DNA of 64,000 nt from Haloprofundus halobius (GTDB taxonomy: Archaea; Halobacteriota; Halobacteria; Halobacteriales; Haloferacaceae): positions 2,294,001 through 2,358,000 of the forward strand of contig NZ_CP083666.1 in NCBI RefSeq assembly GCF_020097835.1. The letters run 5' to 3'. Below, one piece after another: positions 36,148 through 44,117 of the stretch. Numbering within the stretch: the stretch's first letter is position 1; each line of letters begins with the position of its first letter. The notes beneath the pieces are model-generated. The model ran no database searches. It was given only the letters and a program-made list of their open reading frames with translations, and was not told where the DNA came from. The position numbers and the translations under genes are program-made.

Positions 36148-36888
36148 CTACGTCCGTCGTTCGGGCCTCGAAACGTCCCGCTCGGCGACCACGTCAAGGA
36201 CGCGTGCCAGCGCCGCTGCGGCCACGTCGAGCAGTTCTTCGCCCAGTACCGCGTCGCCGTCGCTCGGGTCGCCGACGACGCCATTCTCGGAGAACTCCGC
36301 CGAGTCGTGCGCGAGGTTGACGCTCGCGACCCACTCGCCCCAGCGGTCGGCCGCCCCCGTTCTCGCCTCCTCCATTCGGTCTTCGTGTACCGTCTCGGGA
36401 GCGACGTGTCTGAGCAGCGCCGTCTCCAGCGGCCCGCCGTGGCCCATCCGCGTCGCGTGTTCGCCGACGGCTTCGAACCAGGTGAACGGGACGGCGTACG
36501 CGTCGTCGTGACGACTGACTCTCGCCGTCACCTCGCGGAGCGCGCCGACGTTGCCGCCGTGGCCGTTGACGACGACGACGCGGTCGAAGCCGTGGTACGC
36601 GAGGCTCTGAACCGTCTCACGGACGTACGAGCGGAACGTCTCCTCCGAAACCCAGAGCGTCCCGGGGAACTGTCGGTGTTCCTCGGCGACGCCGACGGGG
36701 ACGGTCGGTCCAACGACGACATCTCTGTCGGCCGCCTCCGCACCCGCCGCAGCGACCGCTTCGGCGGTGAGCGCGTCGGTTCCGAGGGGGGCGTGTGGAC
36801 CGTGCTGTTCGGTGCTGCCGACCGGGAGTAACGCGAGGTCGGTGTCGAGGTCTCGGACATCGGTCCACGCGGCGTCGGTGAGCTGCAT
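36148..36888 (-). CDS. Creatininase-family amidohydrolase, possibly ArfB
   Basis: 246 residues. The metal-binding motifs are all present: LLPVGSTEQHGPHAPLGTD (20-38), GVAEEHRQFPGT, VVVNGHGGN and HGGPLETA. Archaeal members often are ArfB, the formamide hydrolase of riboflavin and F420 precursor synthesis; others act in mycofactocin-like pathways or on creatinine. With MptD and an F420-type oxidoreductase nearby, ArfB is the best guess. ATG 36888. Confidence 0.8.
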   Translation of the reverse strand: MQLTDAAWTDVRDLDTDLALLPVGSTEQHGPHAPLGTDALTAEAVAAAGAEAADRDVVVGPTVPVGVAEEHRQFPGTLWVSEETFRSYVRETVQSLAYHGFDRVVVVNGHGGNVGALREVTARVSRHDDAYAVPFTWFEAVGEHATRMGHGGPLETALLRHVAPETVHEDRMEEARTGAADRWGEWVASVNLAHDSAEFSENGVVGDPSDGDAVLGEELLDVAAAALARVLDVVAERDVSRPERRT

Positions 36889-36960
36889 ACCGAGCGCACT
36901 CGCTCAGGGGGCTTGTAGGCCACGGCTTCGACGGGTACGAACCCTCGCGCCTTCGTTCAC

Positions 36961-36973
36961 TATATCCGATATA
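36961..36973. promoter_or_regulatory. TATATCCGATATA inverted repeat in a divergent promoter
   Basis: A perfect inverted repeat TATATC-C-GATATA lies between the divergent creatininase-like and DUF5789-like genes, 40 bases before ATG 37014. It may be TATA elements for both directions or an operator. Confidence 0.4.
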
Positions 36974-37013
36974 TGCGAACCGGTTTTTCCCTAGGCGTCG
37001 ACCACAGAGACGC

Positions 37014-37337
37014 ATGAGTAACGACGAAGCCGACGACAGCCGCGAGTTGGGCGTCGAGTTCGGCGAGTTGGAAGGCGAACTCGAATCGCACGACTACCCG
37101 ACGACGACGGAGGAACTCGTCGACGAGTACGGCGACTACGAACTCGAACTCTCGAACGGGACGCGGACGTTCGGCGAAGTCATGGAGCCGTACCAAGAGG
37201 AGATGGACCAAGACTTCGAAGACGCCGAGGAGGTCAAGCAGGCGGTGCTGAACATGGTCGGGTCGGAAGCGGTCGGCCGCCAGCGGTACAGCGATCGCGG
37301 CAACGAGCAGTCACAGGACGAGCAGGAATCGGTTTAA
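37014..37337 (+). CDS. Small haloarchaeal protein (DUF5789-like)
   Basis: 107 residues, acidic, soluble. It has VEFGELEGELESHDYPTT near the start and QAVLNMVGSEAVGRQRYSDRG near the end, the pattern of the family I remember as DUF5789. No function known. Promoter with the palindrome 40 bases upstream. Confidence 0.65.
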   Translation: MSNDEADDSRELGVEFGELEGELESHDYPTTTEELVDEYGDYELELSNGTRTFGEVMEPYQEEMDQDFEDAEEVKQAVLNMVGSEAVGRQRYSDRGNEQSQDEQESV

Positions 37338-37375
37338 CGGGTTTTCTTCGGACGGAGTGCCCCGGACGCCGAGTC

Positions 37376-39319
37376 TCAGTCGTCTTGGGCTTCCGTCCGC
37401 GCCTGACGACGGGACGCGCGCTCGACGAACTCCTCGGGGAGTTCGTCTATCTCACCGGCCTGCACCCCCCAGAGGTGCGCGTAGAGGTCGTCGTTGGCGA
37501 GCAGGTCCTCGTGGGTGCCGCGCTCTTTGACCCGTCCGCCTTCGAGGACGAGAATCCGGTCGGCGTCTTTGATGGTCGACAGACGGTGGGCGATGGCGAA
37601 CGTCGTCCGGTTCTCGGTGAGTCTGTCGAGGCTCCGCTGGATGAGCATCTCCGTCTCGGTGTCGACGTCGGAGGTCGCCTCGTCGAGGACGAGGATTTCG
37701 GGGTCTTTGAGGATGGCGCGGGCGATGGAGAGCCGCTGGCGCTGGCCGCCGGAGAGTTTCACGCCGCGTTCGCCGATTTCGGTGTCGTAGCCGTCCGTGA
37801 GATTCTCGATGAAGTCGTGCGCCTCGGCGGCTTTCGCGGCTTCGACGATCTCCTCATCCGTGGCGTCGAACGCGCCGTAGGCGATGTTGTCGCGGACGGT
37901 TCCGTAGAACATGAACGTCTCCTGGCTCACGTAGCCGATGGCCTGTCGGAGGCTCGGGATCGTCACATCGCGGAGGTCTTGACCGTCTATCTCGATTCGG
38001 CCCTCGTCCACGTCGTACATCCGCAGGAGCAGTTTCAAAATCGTCGACTTGCCTGCCCCCGTCGGCCCGACGAGCGCGAGCGTCTCGCCGCCCTTGACGA
38101 CGAAGTCGACGTCTTCGACGATGGTCTCGTCCTCGTCGTAGCCGAAGGTGACGTCGTCGTACTCGACGCGACCCTCGTCGACGACGAGTTCGTCGGCGTC
38201 GGGGTCCTCGACGATGCGCGAGGGTTCGTCCATGAGGCCGAAGATGCGCGCCGAGGAGGCGCGGGCGCGCTGGTACATATTGATAATTTGTCCGAACTGT
38301 GCCATCGGCCAGATGAACCGCTGGGTGAGGACGATGAACGTGACGAACTGGCCGATGCTGAGCGCCTCGGTGAACGGCCCCGGCGGGCCGGCGAACACCC
38401 ACAGACCGCCGACGAAGAACGTGATGACGAAGCCGATACCGGCGAGGACGCGCAGACCGGGGAAGAACTTGATGCGCGTGCGAATCGCGTCCCAGTTGGC
38501 GTCGAAGTAGTCCATCGACACGTCGTCGACGCGGTCAGATTCGTAGTTCTCCGTGTTCGAGGTCTTTATGACCTGAATCCCGCCCAGATTGTTCTCCAGT
38601 CGGGAGTTGAGCGTCCCCACCGAGGACCGAACGTCAGCGTATTTGGGCTGGATGATGTTGACGAACTTCCACGTGAATAGCGCGATTAGCGGTACTGGGA
38701 GGAGCGCGATGAGCGCCAGTTGCCAGTTCATCGAAAAGAGGATGGCCGCGATGGCGACGACCATCACCGATAGGCGGAAGAAGGAGTTCATCCCGTCGTT
38801 GAGGAACCGTTCGAGGCGGTTGACGTCGTTCGAGAGGATGGACATCATCTCGCCGGTCTGCTTGTCGGCGAAGAAGTCCATGTTCAGCCGCTGCATCTTG
38901 TCGTAGGTGTCGGTGCGGATGGCGTGTTGGATGTTCTGCGCGAAGGAGTTCCAGCCCCAGTTTCGCGTCCAGTGGAATATCGCGCCGCCGAAAAAGCCGA
39001 AGGCGATGAGTCCGACAGAGAAGTAGAACTGCCCGGTCTGCGTCGTCGGAATCACGCCTGCGACGGCGGCGGCCGACAGCGGAACCGTGTCTGCGACCGC
39101 CTGCGCGTACTCCTTGTCGCCGAAGACGGCGTCGATAGCGATGCCGAGCACTACCGGCGGGAGGAGGTCGAGCAACCGGGCGACGACGCTCGCGAGTAAC
39201 CCGACGACGAACTGCGTGGTGTTCTGCCGACCGTACTCGCCGAACAGTCGGCGCATCGGGTTGTCCGTCTTCTCTCGCTGCGCCTCGAAGGGGTCGTCGT
39301 CGTCCACGGCCGTTCCCAT
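37376..39319 (-). CDS. ABC exporter (fused permease and ATPase)
   Basis: 647 residues: a six-helix membrane domain (about 35-340) followed by an ATPase domain. Walker A is GPTGAGKST (about 416), the signature LSGGQRQR, Walker B ILVLDEATSD, and the H-loop AHRLST. This is the MsbA/multidrug-lipid exporter type that works as a dimer. Substrate unknown. It shares a strand with the DUF192 gene 34 bases upstream, possibly one transcript. Confidence 0.92.
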   Translation of the reverse strand: MGTAVDDDDPFEAQREKTDNPMRRLFGEYGRQNTTQFVVGLLASVVARLLDLLPPVVLGIAIDAVFGDKEYAQAVADTVPLSAAAVAGVIPTTQTGQFYFSVGLIAFGFFGGAIFHWTRNWGWNSFAQNIQHAIRTDTYDKMQRLNMDFFADKQTGEMMSILSNDVNRLERFLNDGMNSFFRLSVMVVAIAAILFSMNWQLALIALLPVPLIALFTWKFVNIIQPKYADVRSSVGTLNSRLENNLGGIQVIKTSNTENYESDRVDDVSMDYFDANWDAIRTRIKFFPGLRVLAGIGFVITFFVGGLWVFAGPPGPFTEALSIGQFVTFIVLTQRFIWPMAQFGQIINMYQRARASSARIFGLMDEPSRIVEDPDADELVVDEGRVEYDDVTFGYDEDETIVEDVDFVVKGGETLALVGPTGAGKSTILKLLLRMYDVDEGRIEIDGQDLRDVTIPSLRQAIGYVSQETFMFYGTVRDNIAYGAFDATDEEIVEAAKAAEAHDFIENLTDGYDTEIGERGVKLSGGQRQRLSIARAILKDPEILVLDEATSDVDTETEMLIQRSLDRLTENRTTFAIAHRLSTIKDADRILVLEGGRVKERGTHEDLLANDDLYAHLWGVQAGEIDELPEEFVERASRRQARTEAQDD

Positions 39320-39353
39320 TATCTCCGTAACAGGAGACCCCCGTTAAAAAGCA

Positions 39354-39944
39354 TTACCTACGAATCGAAATACTCCGCTTCGCCGTCGCGTTTCCGTCGG
39401 CGGTTTCGTTCGGAATCACCAGTCTGTCGCCCTCCGAGACGCCGGTTCGGTTGGTGTAGCCCATCGGGACTTCGAGGACGTACGTTCCGGTGCCGGAGTA
39501 CCGCGTCAGTTGGCTCTCGGACGTATCGGCCGGATCCAGCGGCGCGTGGTGGATTCGCGTGATGGTCCCGTTTTCGTCGACGAAGACGATGTCGAGCGGG
39601 AAGTCCATGTTCCGCATGACGTAGGAGTACTCGCCCTCGCTGTCGTGGATGAACAGCATTCCCTCGCCGTCGTCGAGCGACGTGGTGTTGCTCAGTCCGG
39701 TGTAGCGTTTGTTGTAGGTGTCGGCGATTCGGACGTCGACGGTGGCGAGTTCGGTCCCGTTCGCCTCGTCGACGGCAGTAACCGTCGTCGTGTTGTACTC
39801 GCTCGGGTCGGGGGGACTACGGACGTAGTCGAGGGCGAAGACGCCGCCTACGGCCGTCAGGGAGACGACGAGAAGACCGACAAAGAGAGCTCGCGAGCGC
39901 ACGGTCGTGAGAACGAACCCCACGCGAGTAAGCGTTCCGGACAC
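39354..39944 (-). CDS. DUF192 protein with N-terminal membrane anchor
   Basis: 196 residues. One membrane helix (about 18-40) anchors an outside domain of the DUF192 family: RYTGLSNTTSLDDGEGMLF (84-102), MRNMDFPLDIVFVD and VLEVPMG. The family is widespread and of unclear function. The start GTG 39944 is uncertain; other GTG codons lie shortly inside the frame. Confidence 0.75.
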   Translation of the reverse strand: MSGTLTRVGFVLTTVRSRALFVGLLVVSLTAVGGVFALDYVRSPPDPSEYNTTTVTAVDEANGTELATVDVRIADTYNKRYTGLSNTTSLDDGEGMLFIHDSEGEYSYVMRNMDFPLDIVFVDENGTITRIHHAPLDPADTSESQLTRYSGTGTYVLEVPMGYTNRTGVSEGDRLVIPNETADGNATAKRSISIRR

Positions 39945-39993
39945 GGACGCAGAGAGTAACAGTTATTCGAGCGGAGTGACTCGGGCGAGGTAC

Positions 39994-40067
39994 GGGCTCG
40001 TGGTCTAGCTGGTTATGACGTGGCCTTTACAAGGCCGAGGTCGGTGGTTCGAATCCGCCCGAGCCCA
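39994..40067 (+). tRNA. tRNA-Val(UAC)
   Basis: 74 bases. Acceptor GGGCTCG/CGAGCCC, discriminator A; anticodon loop TTTACAA between GGCC-type stems, anticodon TAC; T-arm GGTGG/CCGCC. Its 3' part is copied at 40157-40180 and, degenerate, at 42643-42662. Confidence 0.93.
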
Positions 40068-40108
40068 CTAATTCTGTCCGAGCGATAGAGCACGAATTCG
40101 TGACCCGA

Positions 40109-40174
40109 GGGCGATTCCGAACCTGACGACGAGTGAGCGTAGCGAACGAAGTCGGCGTGGTTCGAATCCGCCCG
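40109..40174. repeat. Hairpin with arms copied from the tRNA-Val T-arm; direct tail copy to 40180
   Basis: Left arm GGGCGATTCCGAACC (40109-40123) is an inverted copy of the T-arm, right arm GGTTCGAATCCGCCC (40159-40173) the direct copy; they pair with one bulge on each side. The inner CGAC/GTCG pair closes a loop with GAGTGAGCGTAGCGAACG. The direct copy continues to 40180 and differs from the tRNA tail by one base. Confidence 0.75.
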
Positions 40175-40492
40175 CGCCCATCCATACTCTGCACGGTTTT
40201 CAGCCAACGGATCCGGACTCTGCAGTTCTTCTATCCCTTATTTTCGAGTTTGAAGGTCGGAGAGCACTTCCAGCCACTTTGGAGTCCGACCATTCGTTCT
40301 CCCGGTTCGCTCCTGTCTCGCCTTCACTGAGGGTCGACAGCGCTGTAGAAGGTAATCGATCGCCGATTGGCGATTCTCTCGGTGAGTAGTCGCCGTTCGT
40401 GCTGGAGTCACGCTCCCCTATCGAGCCCTTTCGAGAGTGTCCTCGATACGATCGTCACGGGCTCGTTTGCGCTCGCCAAATGCTGCGAAACA

Positions 40493-40519
40493 GCTATATT
40501 AGTGGTAGCTAATATTAGC
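40493..40519. promoter_or_regulatory. arsR promoter/operator
   Basis: GCTATATTAG (40493-40502) and the perfect 12-base palindrome GCTAATATTAGC (40508-40519) lie 11-37 bases before the arsR ATG. CTATATTA can be the TATA element for a leaderless start at 40530. The palindrome is the size and place expected for an ArsR-type repressor site blocking polymerase entry. Observed sequence; function inferred. Confidence 0.6.
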
Positions 40520-40529
40520 ATACGATAAA

Positions 40530-40901
40530 ATGAGTCAGCAATCGTCTGCACCCGACGAGAACGAGACACCTAGAACGGACAGAGCGTGTTGTACTGCAGC
40601 ACACACCCTGACCGAGTCAGAACTCGCCTCGGACGTCCAACTCCTCTCGGCACTCGGAAACGACACACGGTATGAAGCACTCAGACTCATCGCCGACAGC
40701 GATGGTGAGGTCTGCGTCTGTGAACTCGAGCCCGCACTCGGTGTCAGCCAGAGCGCCATCAGTCAAGCACTCTCGCGGTTGTACACTACTGGACTCGTCT
40801 CACGACGCAAAGAAGGCCGTTGGCGATACTATGCAGCCACCCCACGAACAGAGACTATTCTGAACACGCTTGATGAGACTCGAGGTGAGTCCAGTGAGTG
40901 A
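40530..40901 (+). CDS. arsR: ArsR-family metalloid-responsive repressor
   Basis: 123 residues. A winged helix (about 38-110) with GEVCVCELEPALGVSQSAISQALSRL (split over 59-85). The CVC pair at the start of helix 3 is the thiolate As(III)/Sb(III) site of classical ArsR (ELCVCDL type); another CC pair sits near residue 20. It would leave its operator when arsenite binds. First gene of the arsR-arsM unit; its end overlaps the arsM start by 8 bases. Codon third positions are richer in A/T than in neighbouring core genes. Confidence 0.9.
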   Translation: MSQQSSAPDENETPRTDRACCTAAHTLTESELASDVQLLSALGNDTRYEALRLIADSDGEVCVCELEPALGVSQSAISQALSRLYTTGLVSRRKEGRWRYYAATPRTETILNTLDETRGESSE

Positions 40902-41712
40902 ACAGAGCCAATCGTTTGGAACTTCGTCTGGGTTAGCTCCCGACGAACAACGTCGTGCGGTACGACAACGATATGCCCGTATTGCGAGCGAAAATTCGAG
41001 TTGCTGTGGAGACTCTGACAGCTGTTGTGGCGACCAGAGCGAACTGAATCGCCAACTGGGGTACTCCGAGAGTGACGCGACTACTGTTGCCGAGGGCGCA
41101 AATCTGGGACTTGGCTGTGGGAATCCGAATGCGATCGCCTCTCTTCGACCCGGTGAAACCGTTCTTGACCTTGGATCCGGTGCTGGCTTCGATTGCTTCC
41201 TCGCAGCGCAGGAAGTCGACGAAACGGGACGTGTCATCGGTGTCGACATGACGCCAGAGATGATCGAGAAAGCCAGAGCCAACATCGAGAAGAACGACGC
41301 GACGAACGTCGAGTTCCGACTCGGCGAGATCGAACACTTACCCGTTGCTGACGGGAGAGTAGACGTCATTATCTCGAATTGCGTGGTGAACCTTTCGCCG
41401 GACAAACAGCAGGTGTTCGATGAAGCCTATCGCGTTCTTCAACCTGGAGGTCGACTCGCGATTTCTGACGTTGTGTCGACTGCTGAATTGCCAGACGATG
41501 TTCACGCTGACCCGGAGTCAGTCGCCTCCTGTGTCGCTGGCGCATCACCCATCTCCGAGCTCGAGCGGATGCTGTCTGCTGTAGGCTTCGAGCGGATCCG
41601 GATTCAGTCGAAAGAAGAGAGTGAGCAGTTCATCAGCGAGTGGGATGATGAACACGACGTCAGCGACTACATCGTCTCTGCGACGATTGAAGCGGTTAAA
41701 CCGGCCCAGTAG
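40894..41712 (+). CDS. arsM: Arsenite S-adenosylmethionine methyltransferase
   Basis: 272 residues. The SAM-binding motif is TVLDLGSGAGFDCFLAAQ; ISNCVVNLSPDKQQVF and ESVASCVAGASP carry the family's As(III)-binding cysteines, together with the Cys in LGLGCGNPNAIASL. An N-terminal SSCCGDSDSCCGD stretch has two more Cys pairs, as in many archaeal ArsM. It methylates arsenite to mono-, di- or trimethyl arsenicals. I start it at GTG 40894, overlapping arsR; ATG 40873 is an alternative. Same transcript as arsR. Confidence 0.93.
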   Translation: MSEQSQSFGTSSGLAPDEQRRAVRQRYARIASENSSCCGDSDSCCGDQSELNRQLGYSESDATTVAEGANLGLGCGNPNAIASLRPGETVLDLGSGAGFDCFLAAQEVDETGRVIGVDMTPEMIEKARANIEKNDATNVEFRLGEIEHLPVADGRVDVIISNCVVNLSPDKQQVFDEAYRVLQPGGRLAISDVVSTAELPDDVHADPESVASCVAGASPISELERMLSAVGFERIRIQSKEESEQFISEWDDEHDVSDYIVSATIEAVKPAQ

Positions 41713-41777
41713 CGACAACCTGCGTACTGACCAGCAGTATTATCTCTGCTCTCCTTCGAGACAAGACGTCCCTTCCC

Positions 41778-42203
41778 ATGTCCGCCGAAACCAGTATCGC
41801 GTTCGTGTGCGTCCAAAATGCGGGTCGTTCACAGATGGCGGCGGCGTTCGCCGAACGTGAAGTTGAAGAACGCGATGTCGGCGACCGAATACGGATTCTG
41901 ACCGGAGGAACCCAGCCTGCCGACCGTGTTCACGATATCGTGGTACAAGCGATGGACGAAGAAGGATTCAATCTCGCTGGTAATCCCCCACGCGAAATCA
42001 CTCCCGATGAGTTAGAGAACGTCGATATCGTCATCACAATGGGCTGCTCTGCTGACAACATTTGTCCGATGACGTGGCGGGGCGACGCTCGCGATTGGGC
42101 GCTCGACGATCCACACAGACAAGACCTCGAATCGGTACGCGAAATCCGAGACGAAACCAAGCGACGAGTGAGTGCTCTGTTCGACGAGCTCGGTACTCCG
42201 TAA
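41778..42203 (+). CDS. arsC: Arsenate reductase, LMW phosphatase type
   Basis: 141 residues. The P-loop CVQNAGRSQM (11-20) holds the nucleophile Cys; the second and third redox Cys are in TMGCSADNICPMTW, the thioredoxin-linked arrangement. DARDWALDDPHRQ carries the general-acid Asp. It reduces arsenate to arsenite, which ArsM then methylates. 65 bases after arsM, same strand, probably same unit. The frameshifted relative at 20920-21362 lacks the third Cys. Confidence 0.92.
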   Translation: MSAETSIAFVCVQNAGRSQMAAAFAEREVEERDVGDRIRILTGGTQPADRVHDIVVQAMDEEGFNLAGNPPREITPDELENVDIVITMGCSADNICPMTWRGDARDWALDDPHRQDLESVREIRDETKRRVSALFDELGTP

Positions 42204-42885
42204 ACCACCACTAGCATACCGCTGTTATCTAGGTAGTATTACAGCGCTTTCTTCATACAGGTAGCTGTTGCCGGACGTAGATCCTCGAACTCACAAGTCT
42301 GACGGATGGATGCCGGTGCGTCAATTCGCTCGATTTGGAGATCTGAAGAATCAAGAGCCTAGATTATGTGACGGGGTTGTGATTCAGACTCAGATGTCTG
42401 TGCGCTTTCAGACTCTCCACACGCGATTCGTCGAGGCGCAATTGTTCACCACCTGAGTGAGGGCTTCGACTAGACACCGCGAGTGAGCGGGTCGGTGTCT
42501 CCGTCTCAGCACTTTGGAAGGACTACGACCCACGCACAGAGTGACGTCAACGAGGGGATCGACACAGTATGTGCGAGTCCAGAAACAGCTGCGAGGGTGA
42601 TTCGAAGCAGAGAGTGAAGCGAACGAAGTGAGCGGAACGATCGTGGTTCGAATCCGCCTGAGTTGACTAATGTCTTTTTTGATAGAGCTTTGATTGCAGT
42701 TACTTACCTAGTAACGGATGATACATCAATTTTCCCATGGTTCTCTCAGAAACGGTTCGCTACACGGTGATTTTCGTCGTCGGTCGACAATCAGTTCGTG
42801 ATAGATCCCATGTATTTTCTCACTACAACAGTAACTAATATATACAAGTGAATTATGCAGACTATCTGGTAGTAGTGATAATCTA
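42204..42885. other. Right flank of the ars cassette, non-coding
   Basis: 682 bases. 42204-42590 shows only short frames without coding character. 42596-42670 has the tRNA-Val tail copy described separately. 42720-42885 is strongly A/T-rich, with TAATATATAC near 42836-42845 as a TATA candidate for the next gene. Confidence 0.6.
42596..42670. repeat. Degenerate tRNA-Val tail copy in a hairpin; right border of the ars cassette
   Basis: GGTGATTCGAAGC (42596-42608) is the inverted arm and GTGGTTCGAATCCGCC (42643-42658) the direct copy of the tRNA-Val T-arm, with GAAGCGAACGAAGTGAGCGG in the loop. The direct copy continues GAG...ACTAAT, which also matches the bases right after the tRNA gene. This is what a worn att site would look like. 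Confidence 0.7.
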
Positions 42886-43440
42886 ATGCTCCGAAACGTA
42901 CTCGCGGGCGTCGGCGTCCTGACGTTAGTCGTCGCCGCGGGCATCGGTGGCGCGCTGGCACTCGGTCTCACACCAGGCGATATCGTCGACGGCACAACCG
43001 ATAAGGTCGGCGACAACGCACCCGAAGACGTGCAAACCGACGGTGGCAGCGACGACGCGAGCGGAGCGTCGACGAGTGGAGACGACAGCGCCGTACAGGA
43101 CGCGTACGACCAACCGCTCCGGTTTTCGGTCGGCGAGATCGACGAGTGCGGGACGACGTGTCGGGACGTAACGGCGCACGTGAAGAACACCGGCAACGAG
43201 TCCGTCAACGACGTCGACGTGACGGTTCGTCTCTTCGCCGACGACGACGAGGTGTGGGACGGAAGCGTCGAAGTTGGCTCTGTCGACGCCGCGGAGACGC
43301 AGGAGCAGACCATTCGCGTCGAACTCGGCTACACGGACGCGTACAAGATCAAGCAGAACGACGGCTACGTCACGGTTCGCACGACGGTGACGACGGCCGA
43401 CGGGACCTTCGAGTTCGAAGAGCGACGGAAAGTCGCGTGA
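42886..43440 (+). CDS. Exported or anchored protein with beta-sandwich domain
   Basis: 184 residues. One N-terminal hydrophobic helix (4-28) acts as signal anchor; an Asp/Ser/Gly-rich spacer (about 35-70) leads to a domain of about 110 residues with VTAHVKNTGNESVNDVDVTVRLF (split over 93-115), the pattern of FxLYD/CARDB-like Ig-type domains. Two Cys (ECGTTC) may form a disulfide outside. Function unknown. It lies between the ars cassette and tRNA-Phe. Confidence 0.7.
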   Translation: MLRNVLAGVGVLTLVVAAGIGGALALGLTPGDIVDGTTDKVGDNAPEDVQTDGGSDDASGASTSGDDSAVQDAYDQPLRFSVGEIDECGTTCRDVTAHVKNTGNESVNDVDVTVRLFADDDEVWDGSVEVGSVDAAETQEQTIRVELGYTDAYKIKQNDGYVTVRTTVTTADGTFEFEERRKVA

Positions 43441-43507
43441 GAACGGTCGGCACGCCGTTGGTGTGTTCCGAAATCCTTTTTGCTCCCATGCGCATCCATC
43501 AGAGTGC

Positions 43508-43581
43508 GCCGCCTTAGCTCAGACTGGGAGAGCACTCGACTGAAGATCGAGCTGTCCCCGGTTCAAATCCGGGAGGCGGCA
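43508..43581 (+). tRNA. tRNA-Phe(GAA)
   Basis: 74 bases. Acceptor GCCGCCT/AGGCGGC, discriminator A; anticodon stem TCGA/TCGA with loop CTGAAGA, anticodon GAA; T-arm CCCGG... with GTTCAAATC loop. The last 24 bases recur three times in the next 1.6 kb. Confidence 0.93.
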
Positions 43582-43655
43582 TTTTCCTGCGAACCAACGA
43601 AGGAGCGGAGCGACTGAGGCGGTGAGCTGTGAAAATGTGAACCGACCGATTTGAA
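43582..43655. repeat. 75-base module, copy A (after tRNA-Phe)
   Basis: This stretch and 43870-43944 are aligned over 74-75 bases with about three quarters identity, both starting TTTTCC right after a tRNA-Phe tail and both ending GATTTGAA. So tail plus module was duplicated as a unit. Within copy A, CATTTTC (43580-43586) pairs with GAAAATG (43631-43637). Confidence 0.75.
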
Positions 43656-43717
43656 TCACGGAACGAGCGAACAGCCGTGAACGAAGTTCCGGAGGTTCAA
43701 ATCCGGGAGGCGGCATT
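43648..43717. repeat. tRNA-Phe tail copy 2 with inverted arm
   Basis: GATTTGAA (43648-43655) is inverted to TTCAAATC (43696-43703); inside, GGAAC (43660-43664) pairs with GTTCC (43686-43690) and CACGG with CCGTG. The direct tail copy 43694-43717 is identical to the tRNA over 24 bases. Confidence 0.8.
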
Positions 43718-43722
43718 CTTCT

Positions 43723-43774
43723 GATTCCGACATCCGAGCGAGGCGTCTCGTCGCCGAGCGACTCAGTCGGAATC
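43723..43774. repeat. Hairpin GATTCCGAC/GTCGGAATC
   Basis: A perfect 9-base stem (43723-43731 and 43766-43774) encloses a 34-base loop with CCGAGCGAGGCG and GCCGAGCGACT. Same design as the tail hairpins but with arms unrelated to the tRNA. Confidence 0.7.
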
Positions 43775-43793
43775 TGTCGATGTCACCGACCGC

Positions 43794-43871
43794 GATTTGA
43801 ACCCGGCGAGTCGCAACCGCGAGCGAAGCGAGCGGTCCGTCTCGACTCGATTCAAATCGGGAGGCGGTATT
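43794..43871. repeat. tRNA-Phe tail copy 3 with inverted arm
   Basis: Left side GATTTGAAC...CGAGTCG (43794-43813), right side CGACTCGATTCAAATC (43843-43858): a long stem with one internal bulge. The loop reads CGCGAGCGAAGCGAGCGG. The direct tail copy runs 43849-43871 and has lost one C and changed two bases. Confidence 0.8.
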
Positions 43872-43944
43872 TTCCCACGAATCAACGAGGGAGCGAACGG
43901 ACCGAGTCGGTGAGCCGTGAAGATGTGATCCAGACGGATTTGAA
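43870..43944. repeat. 75-base module, copy B
   Basis: Counterpart of 43582-43655, following tail copy 3 as copy A follows the tRNA itself. It ends GGATTTGAA, the start of an inverted arm, but no direct tail follows here; the next tail is beyond the MBL gene. Confidence 0.75.
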
Positions 43945-44117
43945 GTAGACAAGTCGCAGCCCGGAAGTGCGGGGAGTTCGGTTCGACGACCGCTCTGACT
44001 TCGTTCGCCGACGCGTCGTGGACCCGATTCGTCCCACGTCAGAAGATTTACTCACCCCCGCGCAGTTCGCTCCGACATGGTTCGACACGACGCGGTCGAC
44101 GCGGCGCGGGGTTCGCG

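Larger units (their letters stand above)
40068..40529. other. Left non-coding flank of the ars cassette
   Basis: 462 bases. It starts with the tRNA-Val tail hairpins (see 40109-40174); 40094-40098 GAATT pairs with AATTC at 40070-40074 around a GAGCGATAGAGC loop. From about 40200 on the A/T content rises. I see no gene. The last 40 bases hold the arsR promoter and operator. Confidence 0.6.
43582..44117. other. Non-coding array of tRNA-Phe tails and hairpins
   Basis: 536 bases with the repeats listed separately: tail copies ending at 43717 and 43871, four hairpins with AGCGA-type loops, and a 75-base duplicate. The last 170 bases lead to the MBL gene and show no other gene; an in-frame-less ATG at 44075 opens a short frame that I do not believe. 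Confidence 0.7.

Noticed and set aside
40013-40207. 64-codon minus-strand frame over tRNA-Val
   Set aside because: It reads through the tRNA gene and its tail copy; not a protein.
42268-42456. 62-codon plus-strand frame after arsC
   Set aside because: Mixed codon use, no start context and no recognisable features.
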